Below are positions 11,392 through 18,294 of a stretch of DNA of 64,000 nucleotides, piece by piece (position 1 is the first letter of the stretch; each line of letters begins with the position of its first letter). Source of the stretch: Tepidiphilus succinatimandens. GTDB taxonomy: Bacteria; Pseudomonadota; Gammaproteobacteria; Burkholderiales; Rhodocyclaceae. The DNA is taken from positions 99,749-163,748 of the forward strand of contig NZ_SBIK01000001.1 of assembly GCF_006503695.1 (NCBI RefSeq), written 5' to 3'. The position numbers and the translations under genes are program-made. The notes below the pieces were generated by a model. That model saw only the letters and a program-made list of their open reading frames with translations. It did not search any database and was not told the origin of the DNA.

Positions 11392-11831
11392 AGCACCACG
11401 CCCTCGAACGTCCCGGCCAGATCCTCGGCCGAGAGCGCCAGCATCGCCTGCTGCTGCGCCTGCCACCCCGCTTCGGACCACAACTCGAAATGCGTGCCTT
11501 GACCCACCAGCCACACGTTCTTCTCCAGCCCCGCCCACTGCCGCAGGGAAGCGGCCACCGACACCCGTCCGGAGGCATCGAGCTCCTCTTCCTGAGCAAA
11601 CCCCACCAGCAGGCGCTTCAAGGCCGCGGTGCGCGGATCGAGCCCAGGCAGGGCCACGATGCGCTCGCGGATGGGCGCCCACACCGCTTCGGGATAGACC
11701 AGCAGACACTTGTGCGGATGCGCCGTCAGCACCACGGGGCGATCTTCGGGCGCCAGGGCCGCGCGAAAACGCGCCGGAACGACGATCCGTCCTTTCGCAT
11801 CGAGACTGAGCGTGACCGCCCCTTGGAACAT
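11388..11831 (-). CDS. mraZ: Transcriptional regulator MraZ
   Basis: MraZ is a SpoVT/AbrB-fold DNA-binding protein that, in E. coli, represses its own dcw promoter. The product has 147 residues with the two half-repeats expected: [14 protein letters not shown] near the N-terminus and [14 protein letters not shown] in the middle, each holding the DxxGR core. The ATG at 11,831 is preceded by AGAGG at 11,840-11,844, seven to nine bases upstream. A longer in-frame start exists at 11,862, but it would fall inside the repeat array and add residues not found in the family. It is the first gene of the cluster. Confidence 0.95.
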   Translation of the reverse strand: MFQGAVTLSLDAKGRIVVPARFRAALAPEDRPVVLTAHPHKCLLVYPEAVWAPIRERIVALPGLDPRTAALKRLLVGFAQEEELDASGRVSVAASLRQWAGLEKNVWLVGQGTHFELWSEAGWQAQQQAMLALSAEDLAGTFEGVVL

Positions 11832-11853
11832 CGCCGTCGCCTCTGGCCGTAAC

Positions 11854-11888
11854 ACCCACATTTTGCCACTTTTTCCCACGAAATCCCA
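11854..11888 (-). promoter_or_regulatory. MraZ operator: four TGGG-type direct repeats at 10-base spacing
   Basis: On the minus strand four elements begin exactly ten bases apart: TGGGA, TGGGA, TGGCA and TGGGT, with cores at 11,885-11,888, 11,875-11,878, 11,865-11,868 and 11,855-11,858. E. coli MraZ is known to bind three TGGGN repeats separated by five bases, the same periodicity. The third copy here departs from consensus. The array ends 23 bases before the mraZ start codon, so a bound oligomer could block transcription or translation initiation. I see no convincing -35/-10 pair in 11,889-12,080, which otherwise holds nothing recognisable. Confidence 0.85.
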
Positions 11889-12080
11889 CGGCCGCAAAAA
11901 AACCTCGCTGCCGCATTCCGGTCAGGCCGGCAAGACGAATGAATGGAAGCGAACAGGAAGTGAAAACAACAGCCGGACGGGCAAGGGAATGCCCCTCCGT
12001 TTCAGCATGACAAAAGAGAATCGATCGGTCTTGCGCCACGGCAACGGGCGCGGCATGATTTGTAAGCAAATGTAAAGAAG

Positions 12081-12480
12081 AGAAGCCCGCCGCTTAAGCC
12101 GGGTTCTGTCGCGCATCGTGCGATGCGGGGCAGTCATTCCTCTAGGCCCGCCGTTGCCGACGGGCTCGAGCGGCCAACCCGGGAGCGGCGCGAGCCACGC
12201 CATCGCTCCCCTATTCGGCCTTGCTCCGGATGGGGTTTACCGTGCCGCCTCCGTTACCGGAGACGCGGTGGGCTCTTACCCGCAGGGATCGCCCCCGCGC
12301 CGGGTCTCCCCGGCCACCGTTTCACCCTTGCCTGAGCCCTCGCGGGCCATCGGCGGTCTGTTCTCTGTGGCACTTTCCGTCGCCTCGCGGCGCCCGGCCG
12401 TTAGCCGGCATCCTGCTCTGTGGAGCCCGGACTTTCCTCTCCGCGCCTTGCGGCGCGCAGCGACTGCCGGGCGGACTTCC
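12081..12480 (-). ncRNA. rnpB: RNase P RNA (bacterial type A)
   Basis: The catalytic RNA of RNase P matures tRNA 5' ends. On the minus strand the conserved blocks appear in order: GAGGAAAGTCCGGGCTC (about 12,423-12,439), AGAGGAATGACTGCC (12,129-12,143) and ACAGAACCCGGCTTAA (12,094-12,109). The ends were set from the P1 helix: 12,470-12,479 (GAAGTCCGCC) pairs over ten positions, one of them G-U, with 12,082-12,091 (GGCGGGCTTC). The length of about 400 bases is normal for type A. The exact 3' end is uncertain by a few bases. rnpB followed by mraZ is a common betaproteobacterial order. Confidence 0.96.
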
Positions 12481-12486
12481 CGCTAC

Positions 12487-12492
12487 ATGATA
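12487..12492 (-). promoter_or_regulatory. Probable -10 element of rnpB
   Basis: The minus strand reads TATCAT here, six bases ahead of the inferred first base of RNase P RNA at 12,480, which is the expected -10 to +1 distance. A clear -35 hexamer at 16-18 bases further upstream was not found. The site lies between the rnpB 5' end and the stop codon of the upstream lipoprotein gene. Confidence 0.55.
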
Positions 12493-12515
12493 CCGCACGG
12501 CGCGGCGGAAGTTCC

Positions 12516-12935
12516 TTATGGGGCAGATTTGGGCGCCGGCTCGAAGACGAGGACGCCATCACGGTGCAGAAAAGTCCCCACCACAGGCCCCAGTGCCTGC
12601 GGGTCGGGCTTGTCCCAAGGTTGCAGGCGGCAATCCTCGGTCGAGGCGAGGTACCAGCGCCCGTCCTGCTCGAGCGCCCACAGCAGGTCTCCCGCCTCAT
12701 AAACCTTCATCGGCGTCATCTCGGCGCGATCGGATTCGATCGGATACTTTCGCTGACACTTCGGCAGACGCGAGACGACCACCGCCTGCTTCACCTCGCT
12801 CCAGGGGAAGGACTGCTGGCGCTCGAGCACCAGAGCATGATTCATCCCCTCGATGCGGTAACTGATCGCCGCATCCTCGCAAGCGGCCAAGCCCAAGGCG
12901 CATAGCGCCGCGATCGCCCCTCTCCTCCAGCGCAT
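12516..12935 (-). CDS. Small predicted lipoprotein of unknown function
   Basis: I do not recognise this 139-residue protein. Its N-terminus is a lipoprotein signal: two arginines, a hydrophobic run and the lipobox LAAC, giving a mature N-terminal Cys at about residue 18. The rest is soluble and contains two further Cys residues (in PKCQRK and TEDCRL) that could form a disulfide. The ATG at 12,935 has a strong GAGGAGAGG ribosome-binding sequence upstream; a longer in-frame start would overlap pyrC. It lies ten bases after pyrC and is probably the last gene of the rsmI-pyrC unit. Confidence 0.75.
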   Translation of the reverse strand: MRWRRGAIAALCALGLAACEDAAISYRIEGMNHALVLERQQSFPWSEVKQAVVVSRLPKCQRKYPIESDRAEMTPMKVYEAGDLLWALEQDGRWYLASTEDCRLQPWDKPDPQALGPVVGTFLHRDGVLVFEPAPKSAP

Positions 12936-12945
12936 CGCCCTCTCC

Positions 12946-13992
12946 TCACTCAACCACCCAGCCCATCGTCTCGCCGGCGCGCAGAGGCACCACCTCCTCG
13001 CCCTCGCCCAAGGGTACTGCTGCCGGCACCGTCCACGGCCGCCGCACCAGAGCGATGCGCTCCGTGCTCTCCGCCACGCCGTAGAAGCGGGCGCCGAAGC
13101 GCGAGGCGAACCCTTCCAGCCGATCGAGGGCGCCGGCCGCCTCGAACACCTCGGCGTAGAGCGGCAGCGCGAGCGGCGCGGTGTAACAGCCGGCACAGCC
13201 GCAGGCCGATTCCTTCGCCCCGCGCGGATGCGGCGCCGAGTCGGTGCCGAGGAAGAATTTGGGCGAACCGCTCGTGGCCGCTTCCACCAGCGCCCGGCGG
13301 TGGCGCTCGCGCTTGAGGATCGGCAGGCAGTAGAAATGCGGCCGGATGCCGCCGGCGAGCATGGCGTTGCGCTCGTAGCGCAGATGATGCGCGGTGAGGG
13401 TGGCGGCCACCGTCTCGGGCGCCTCGCGCACGAAGGCCACCCCTTCGGCGGTCGTCACGTGCTCCAGCACCACTTTCAAGCCGGGGAAACGCGCCACCAG
13501 CGGCGCGAGCACCCCTTCGACGAACACCGCCTCGCGATCGAAGATGTCCACTTCTGGATCGACCACTTCGCCATGTACGCACAGCACCAGGCCGCGCTGC
13601 TGCATCCGCTCGAGCACGGGATAGATTCGCTCGATGCGGCGCACGCCGGCATCGGAGTTCGTGGTCGCCCCGGCCGGATAGAGCTTGGCCGCGAGCACCG
13701 CCCCACTGTCCACCGCCCGGTCGATCTCCTGCGGCGCCGTCGCCTCGGTGAGATAGAGCGTCATCCACGGCACGAAGGATGCCGCCCGCCCTCCGGCCGC
13801 CCGCGCCGCCGCCAGGATCTCCTCGCGGTAGGCAAGCGCCGCGGCGGTCGTCGTCACCGGCGGCTTGAGATTTGGCATGACGAGCGCCTGAGCGAACACC
13901 GCCGCGCTCGCCGGCACCACCGCGCGCATCGCTTCGCCCTGCCGCACATGCAGGTGCCAGTCGGCGGGACGCAACAACTCGATCCGATCCAT
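12946..13992 (-). CDS. pyrC: Dihydroorotase PyrC (homodimeric type)
   Basis: PyrC closes N-carbamoyl-L-aspartate to dihydroorotate in pyrimidine synthesis. The 348-residue product matches the length of E. coli PyrC. Metal-binding motifs are visible: DWHLHVRQG at the N-terminus, the carbamylated Lys region AAKLYPAGATTNSD, the His residues in VCVHGEV and LEHVTT, and the late GTDSAPH motif. The ATG at 13,992 is preceded by AGGAG and matches the family N-terminus; an in-frame start seven residues upstream is less likely. It sits ten bases downstream of rsmI. Confidence 0.96.
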   Translation of the reverse strand: MDRIELLRPADWHLHVRQGEAMRAVVPASAAVFAQALVMPNLKPPVTTTAAALAYREEILAAARAAGGRAASFVPWMTLYLTEATAPQEIDRAVDSGAVLAAKLYPAGATTNSDAGVRRIERIYPVLERMQQRGLVLCVHGEVVDPEVDIFDREAVFVEGVLAPLVARFPGLKVVLEHVTTAEGVAFVREAPETVAATLTAHHLRYERNAMLAGGIRPHFYCLPILKRERHRRALVEAATSGSPKFFLGTDSAPHPRGAKESACGCAGCYTAPLALPLYAEVFEAAGALDRLEGFASRFGARFYGVAESTERIALVRRPWTVPAAVPLGEGEEVVPLRAGETMGWVVE

Positions 13993-14002
13993 TCCTGCTC
14001 CT

Positions 14003-14887
14003 TCAATCCTCATCTTCCCGCCCTCTGGCGAGCCCTTGGGCGTAAAGCCGGTTCTTGGACGCGCCAGTCAATTCCGCCGCCAGCCGCACCGCCTCGCCGA
14101 ACGGCACCCCGGCCTGCGTCAGGCGCGCGAGCACCCTCCGCCCCTCGTCCTCGCGCGCGGCCTGCGCCTCTCCCGGACCCAGAATGAGGACGAACTCGCC
14201 GCGCGTGCGCTCGGGGCGCTCCTCGAGCCAAGCAGGCATCTGCGCAAGTGGCAGGCGCACCGTTTCCTCGAAGCGCTTGGTGAGCTCGCGCGCAAGGAAG
14301 AGTTCGCGCGTCCCGCCCAGCACCTCCAGCATGTCGGCCACGCTCTCGCGCACCCGGTGCGGCGCCTCGTAGCACGCCACCGGCACTTCCTCGGCCGCGA
14401 GCGAAGCCAGGAGCTTGCGCCGCGCCGCCTGCTTCGGCGGCAGAAACCCGATGAAACGAAACCCCGGCTCGACGAAACCGGCCACCGACAGCGCCGCGAT
14501 CACGGCGCTCGGCCCCGGCACCGGCACCGCCGCGAAGCCGGCCGCGCGCACGGCGGCGACGATGCGCGCGCCCGGATCGCAGATGCCGGGCGTGCCCGCA
14601 TCGGAAATCAGCGCCACGTGTTCGCCACGAGAAAGCCGCGCCACGATCGCCTGCGCCGCGGCCTGCTCGTTGTGCTCGTGCGCCGGCAGCATCGGCGTGC
14701 GGATGCCCCAGGCATCGAGCAGCCGCTGGCTGTGGCGCGTGTCCTCGGCCGCGATACAATCGACCCCAGCAAGTACCGCGCGCGCCCGCGGACTCAGATC
14801 GGCCAGATTCCCCAAAGGGGTAGCCACCACGTAGAGCGCCGGCGCGGCCTGACGCCACGCCCCCTGCGCGATCACTTCCGGATCCAT
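14003..14887 (-). CDS. rsmI: 16S rRNA (cytidine1402-2'-O)-methyltransferase RsmI
   Basis: RsmI methylates the 2'-OH of C1402 in 16S rRNA, the same nucleotide modified by RsmH. The product has the tetrapyrrole-methylase fold: VVATPLGNLADLSPRA near the N-terminus, AAEDTRHS, LISDAGTPGICDPG and VPGPSAVIAAL. I chose the ATG at 14,887, giving 294 residues; an in-frame ATG at 14,944 would overlap the divergent yraN gene. The ribosome-binding site is weak, so the start is the least certain part. The divergent rsmI/yraN arrangement matches the yraL/yraM-N locus of gammaproteobacteria. Confidence 0.93.
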   Translation of the reverse strand: MDPEVIAQGAWRQAAPALYVVATPLGNLADLSPRARAVLAGVDCIAAEDTRHSQRLLDAWGIRTPMLPAHEHNEQAAAQAIVARLSRGEHVALISDAGTPGICDPGARIVAAVRAAGFAAVPVPGPSAVIAALSVAGFVEPGFRFIGFLPPKQAARRKLLASLAAEEVPVACYEAPHRVRESVADMLEVLGGTRELFLARELTKRFEETVRLPLAQMPAWLEERPERTRGEFVLILGPGEAQAAREDEGRRVLARLTQAGVPFGEAVRLAAELTGASKNRLYAQGLARGREDED

Positions 14888-14898
14888 CGCTCCCGCCC

Positions 14899-15312
14899 AT
14901 GACACGAAAACCCGATTTTGCGCCCAATCCCGCCCCCGCCACAAGCGCCCGCGCCGTCGGCACCGCGTACGAGGCGCTCGCCGCCGCCTGGATCGAACGC
15001 CAAGGCGTGCGCCTGCTCGCGCGCAACGCCGCCAGCCGCCGCGGGGAGATCGACCTCATCGGCCTGCACCACGGCACGCTCGTCTTCTTCGAAGTCCGCC
15101 ACCGCCGGCGCAGCGACTACGGCGGCGCCGCCGAGAGCGTCACTGCCGCAAAACAGCGGCGCATCCTCGCCGCCGCCCGCTACTGGCTCAACGGTCCCGC
15201 AGGGCGACACCATATGGACCGCCCCTGCCGCTTCGACGTGCTCGCCTTCGACGGCGAAGCGCAGATCCCCGAGTGGATCCAAGGCGCCTTCGACCTCGGC
15301 GCGGCATGGTGA
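14899..15312 (+). CDS. yraN: YraN family (UPF0102) endonuclease-like protein
   Basis: This 137-residue protein belongs to the YraN/UPF0102 family, which has a restriction-endonuclease-like fold and no firmly established cellular role. The signature is the core G-x-x-x-E...ARN...GEIDLI...LVFFEVRHRR, seen here at about residues 21-70, in which the Glu, Asp and Glu-x-(Lys/Arg) residues mimic a PD-(D/E)xK nuclease site. The start at 14,899 lacks a clear Shine-Dalgarno sequence, so the first 15 or so residues, which are Pro/Ala-rich, may not be translated. It heads a yraN-SIS-BON unit. Confidence 0.9.
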   Translation: MTRKPDFAPNPAPATSARAVGTAYEALAAAWIERQGVRLLARNAASRRGEIDLIGLHHGTLVFFEVRHRRRSDYGGAAESVTAAKQRRILAAARYWLNGPAGRHHMDRPCRFDVLAFDGEAQIPEWIQGAFDLGAAW

Positions 15313-15338
15313 GCGACACGCCATGTTAGACTAAATCG

Positions 15339-15890
15339 ATGGATCTGATCGAACACCTCACCGAGCCCTTCCTCTTCCAGGCCGCCCTCTTGCAGGAGAC
15401 GGCACCGGCGCTCGCCGCCCCCTGCGCCGCGGCCGCCGAGATTCTCGCGCAGAGCCTGCTGCAGAGCGGCCGCATCCTCGTCTGGGCCGAGGGGCCGGAA
15501 CGGGCGCTCGCCGAGCTCTTCGTGCAGCGCCTGTGGCATGGGCTCGACCGCGAGCGCCCGCCGGTGGCGGCACTGCGGCTCGAAGGCGAAGGAGAGGACG
15601 TGCTTCGCCCCTTCACGGCGCTGGCGCAGCCGGGCGATACGCTCGTCTTGCTCTTCGCCCGTCCGAATCCGACCGCCACGGCGCTGCGCGAGGCCGCCCA
15701 CGAAAACGGCATCGCCCTGGTCGCGCTCGGCACCGACCCCGCGGGCACATGGTTCGCCGAACTCGCCGGCAGCGACGTCCCGCTGGAGCTGCCGGAACTG
15801 CCGCCGTCGCGCCACGGCGAACTCATGCTCTTCACGCTCGATCTTCTCGTCGAAGCCCTCGACGCCGTTCTCCTCGGAGATTTCGCATGA
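15339..15890 (+). CDS. SIS-domain protein of the GmhA/DiaA family with degenerate sugar-binding motifs
   Basis: Position between yraN and a BON lipoprotein, the 183-residue length and the overall pattern match DiaA/GmhA-like SIS proteins; DiaA in E. coli binds DnaA and GmhA isomerises sedoheptulose 7-phosphate. The motifs that hold the phosphosugar are changed, however. Where family members have a GNGGSA loop, this protein reads WAEGPERA (about residues 49-56), and the usual STSGNS-like loop is LFARPNPT (about 106-113). It is therefore unlikely to be an active phosphoheptose isomerase and may keep only a structural or protein-binding role. The stop overlaps the next start as ATGA. Confidence 0.75.
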   Translation: MDLIEHLTEPFLFQAALLQETAPALAAPCAAAAEILAQSLLQSGRILVWAEGPERALAELFVQRLWHGLDRERPPVAALRLEGEGEDVLRPFTALAQPGDTLVLLFARPNPTATALREAAHENGIALVALGTDPAGTWFAELAGSDVPLELPELPPSRHGELMLFTLDLLVEALDAVLLGDFA

Positions 15891-16546
15891 CCCGCACCCC
15901 TCTGCGTTCCACCCTCGTCCTGTTCGCGATCGCTGCCGCGACGGCGCTGCCGCTTGCCGGCTGTTTTCCCATCATGGCGGGCGGCGCGGCGGTAACCGCC
16001 TCGGTCGCCTCCGACCGGCGCACCAGCGGCGCCATGGTCGACGACGAGGCGATCGAATGGAAAGTCGGCGACAAGATCGCCCAGCGCCTGGGCGATCGCG
16101 TCCACATCAACGTCACTTCCTACAACCGCATCGTGCTGCTCACGGGCGAAGCCCCGCGTGAGGAAGACAAGGCGCTGGCCGAGCAGCTCGCCCGCGAGAC
16201 CGACAACGTGCGCGACGTGGTCAACGAAATCCAGATCGCCAACCCCACCTCGCTCGGCTCGCGCGCGAGCGATTCGAGCATCACGGCGCAGGTCAAGGCC
16301 CGCTTCGTCAACCAGAGCAACGGCGCCTTCGCCGCCAACCATGTCAAGGTCGTCACCGAGAACGGCGTCGTCTACCTCATGGGGCTCGTCACCCGGCGCG
16401 AGGCCGACGCCGCCACCCAGATCGCCCGCACCACCAGCGGCGTGCGCAAGGTCGTGCGCGTCTTCGAATACATCCCCGAAGAAGAAGCCCGCCGGCTCGA
16501 CCGCCAAGGCGCCGAACCCAAGGATACGCCGAAAGGCAACCCCTGA
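15887..16546 (+). CDS. BON-domain outer-membrane lipoprotein (DolP/YraP-like)
   Basis: This 219-residue protein has a signal sequence ending in the lipobox LAGC (Cys at about residue 25), followed by two BON domains. The first covers about 50-115 (including VHINVTSYNRIVLLTGEA) and the second about 125-200 (including VVTENGVVYLMGLV). E. coli DolP, encoded at the same position after diaA, is an outer-membrane lipoprotein that binds anionic phospholipids and supports envelope integrity. The ATG overlaps the upstream stop. A charged tail follows the second domain. The gene meets the EF-hand gene tail to tail with one base between the stops. Confidence 0.9.
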   Translation: MTRTPLRSTLVLFAIAAATALPLAGCFPIMAGGAAVTASVASDRRTSGAMVDDEAIEWKVGDKIAQRLGDRVHINVTSYNRIVLLTGEAPREEDKALAEQLARETDNVRDVVNEIQIANPTSLGSRASDSSITAQVKARFVNQSNGAFAANHVKVVTENGVVYLMGLVTRREADAATQIARTTSGVRKVVRVFEYIPEEEARRLDRQGAEPKDTPKGNP

Positions 16547-16547
16547 T

Positions 16548-17555
16548 TCAGGCTTTCACGTCGAGGTGCGAGACGGTGCCGACGCTGCCCGACTCGCGCA
16601 GATAGATTCCCGTGCTGCGCAGCATCCCCAGAGCCTGGCTGCCGTCGGTCACCGTCAGCGGCGTCGCCGCCCGCGCCAGGCCGATCGCGCCGACGTCCGC
16701 CTCGGGCAGCGCGATCAAGGCATCGCGACGATACGGATGCCAGACGTAGAGCTGCGACCACGCCGGGTCGCTCTCGTCGATCCAGCCGTTGCCGTCGGTA
16801 TCGAGCGCAGCGAGTTCGCCGAAGCCGTCGCCGGTGCTCGGACCGAAGAGCTCCCGTCCGTCATCGACGCGGCCATTGCCATCGCGATCGAACACGAGGA
16901 ACCCCTTGCCGCTCGTCGGCAGCGGCAGATTCACCTCCGAGCCGTCGCCGTGCAGATCGAAGCGAAAGCCGAAGTCGCGCAATTCCGCCTCCGTGTCGGC
17001 GAAATCGAGCACCAGCGGATCTTGCGCCTCCGCACCGAACGCCGCCCGCACCTCGGTGGCGGTGGCGCGCGTGAGCGCCAAGCCCAGAGAAAACTCGATG
17101 CTGCGCCCGTCGGCCGTCTGCACGCGGCCACTCGCCGAGAAGGAGAGCTGCTCCACCGTCAGGGTACGCACCGTCAGCGTCCCGCCCAAGCCGGTGCCGC
17201 TGCTGGCTGAACTACTGGCGGAATCTTCGGGCACGCGAGCGGCCGCCGGCACTTCCGCCGATGGCGTCTCGATCTGACGGACTTCGACCAGATCGATCGA
17301 ACGCCCCAGAGCCCACTCGAGCAGGCGTTTCAACACCTGTAAAGACGGGGACAAATCCCCCTCCTCCTGCACCGGCTCGGTCGGAATCGCGGCGGAAGTC
17401 TGCATCTGCCGCCCCGCCTCCTGCAGCCGCGCGGCGGCCTCATCCCTGCTTCCGCTCGCCCCCTCCTTCCGCCCCGTCAGGCGTAGCGACGCCTCTTGCC
17501 GTTGCCACGACGCAGACTGCGATTCCATCGCCACCCGTGAATCCACGATCTTCAT
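16548..17555 (-). CDS. EF-hand calcium-binding protein with a sigma-28-type promoter
   Basis: The 335-residue product has no signal peptide or membrane segment. A polar, Gln/Ser-rich N-terminal third is followed by a beta-rich domain and two EF-hand loops, DRDGNGRVDDGR at 223-234 and DTDGNGWIDESD at 252-263, with all Ca2+-ligand positions acidic or polar. The same paired-loop module, including GRELFG between the loops, occurs in large RTX-type secreted proteins, but no RTX nonapeptides are present. The ATG at 17,555 follows GGGGGAGAGG. The promoter at 17,587-17,613 suggests expression with late flagellar genes. Its function is unknown. Confidence 0.85.
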   Translation of the reverse strand: MKIVDSRVAMESQSASWQRQEASLRLTGRKEGASGSRDEAAARLQEAGRQMQTSAAIPTEPVQEEGDLSPSLQVLKRLLEWALGRSIDLVEVRQIETPSAEVPAAARVPEDSASSSASSGTGLGGTLTVRTLTVEQLSFSASGRVQTADGRSIEFSLGLALTRATATEVRAAFGAEAQDPLVLDFADTEAELRDFGFRFDLHGDGSEVNLPLPTSGKGFLVFDRDGNGRVDDGRELFGPSTGDGFGELAALDTDGNGWIDESDPAWSQLYVWHPYRRDALIALPEADVGAIGLARAATPLTVTDGSQALGMLRSTGIYLRESGSVGTVSHLDVKA

Positions 17556-17586
17556 GGCCCCTCTCCCCCGGAACGTCTTGGGTGTG

Positions 17587-17613
17587 TTTACGGCAAATGC
17601 CAAAAAAACTTGA
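17587..17613 (-). promoter_or_regulatory. Sigma-28 (FliA)-type flagellar promoter
   Basis: On the minus strand the sequence is TCAAGTTT (17,606-17,613), an 11-base spacer, then GCCGTAAA (17,587-17,594). The FliA consensus is TAAAGTTT, 11 bases, GCCGATAA. The -35 half matches at seven of eight positions, the -10 half at six of eight, and the spacing is exact. Transcription would start near 17,580, leaving a leader of about 25 bases that holds the ribosome-binding site of the EF-hand gene. Confidence 0.75.
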
Positions 17614-17661
17614 GGCCATAAAGGGTTGTGTGCCAGTTCAAGCCCCCTGCCGCGGACCCGC

Positions 17662-18294
17662 TCAGTACACCACGATCTCCGCCTCCAGGCTGCGCCAGAG
17701 ATACCACGTCGCCGCCGTGCGCCACGGGCGCCAGCGCTCGCCGGCTTCGAGCCACACCCGCCGCGGCGCCTTCTGCGGCAGCCCCGCATGGCGCACGAGC
17801 GCCCGGCGCAGACCCAGGTCGTCGATCGGCCACACGTCCGGCCGCCACAGATGGAAGATGAGGAACATCTCCGCCGTCCAGCGACCGATGCCACGCACGG
17901 CGAGCAGCGTGCGCAGGATCTCCTCGTCGCCCATCTCCCGCCAGCGCCGGGGATCGAGCCGCCCGGCGATGAAATGCTCCGCCAGATCGACGAGCCAGGA
18001 CGCCTTGGCGCCGGACAGGCCCGCCTCGCGCAGGCGCGCCGCCCCCGCCTGGAGCACGGTCTGCGGTGAGATCGCCCCGAGTCCTCCTTCGAGCCGCTCC
18101 CACACCCGGCGCGCCGCCTGCACCGACAGCTGCTGCCCGACGATCGCCCGGGCGAGCGTGGCGAATGCATCGCCGGAGGGCGCCACGGCGGGCGGCCTTG
18201 ACCGCGCGATCAGCGTCGCGAGCAAGGCGTCGCGCGCCCCCAGCGCCGCACAGGCTTCTTCCCACCACTCGGGAGCCATCCCCCCTTCGCTCAT
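17662..18294 (-). CDS. DNA-3-methyladenine glycosylase, AlkA-like (HhH-GPD superfamily)
   Basis: This enzyme would excise alkylated purines in base-excision repair. The 210-residue product has the compact HhH-GPD form, without the extra N-terminal domain of E. coli AlkA. It shows AIVGQQLSVQAA near residue 55, the helix-hairpin-helix segment LLAVRGIGRWTAEM and the following catalytic Asp region in WPIDDLGLRRAL. The ATG at 18,294 overlaps the mpl stop as ATGA, so the two are cotranscribed. More upstream frame lies within mpl and is rejected. I leave the symbol empty because alkA and mag-type names are used unevenly for this subfamily. Confidence 0.88.
   Translation of the reverse strand: MSEGGMAPEWWEEACAALGARDALLATLIARSRPPAVAPSGDAFATLARAIVGQQLSVQAARRVWERLEGGLGAISPQTVLQAGAARLREAGLSGAKASWLVDLAEHFIAGRLDPRRWREMGDEEILRTLLAVRGIGRWTAEMFLIFHLWRPDVWPIDDLGLRRALVRHAGLPQKAPRRVWLEAGERWRPWRTAATWYLWRSLEAEIVVY

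Noticed and set aside
11832..11862. Longer mraZ starting at an ATG near 11,862
   Set aside because: The extra residues do not match the family, and the ATG lies inside the operator repeats. The ATG at 11,831 has a proper ribosome-binding sequence.
12118..12702. Open frames on the plus strand through the RNase P RNA
   Set aside because: The conserved RNase P blocks and P1 pairing explain this stretch; the translated frames show no protein features.
17619..17640. TGGCAC-containing sequence resembling a sigma-54 promoter upstream of the EF-hand gene
   Set aside because: The -24 half is present, but the required GC at the -12 position is missing at the correct distance.
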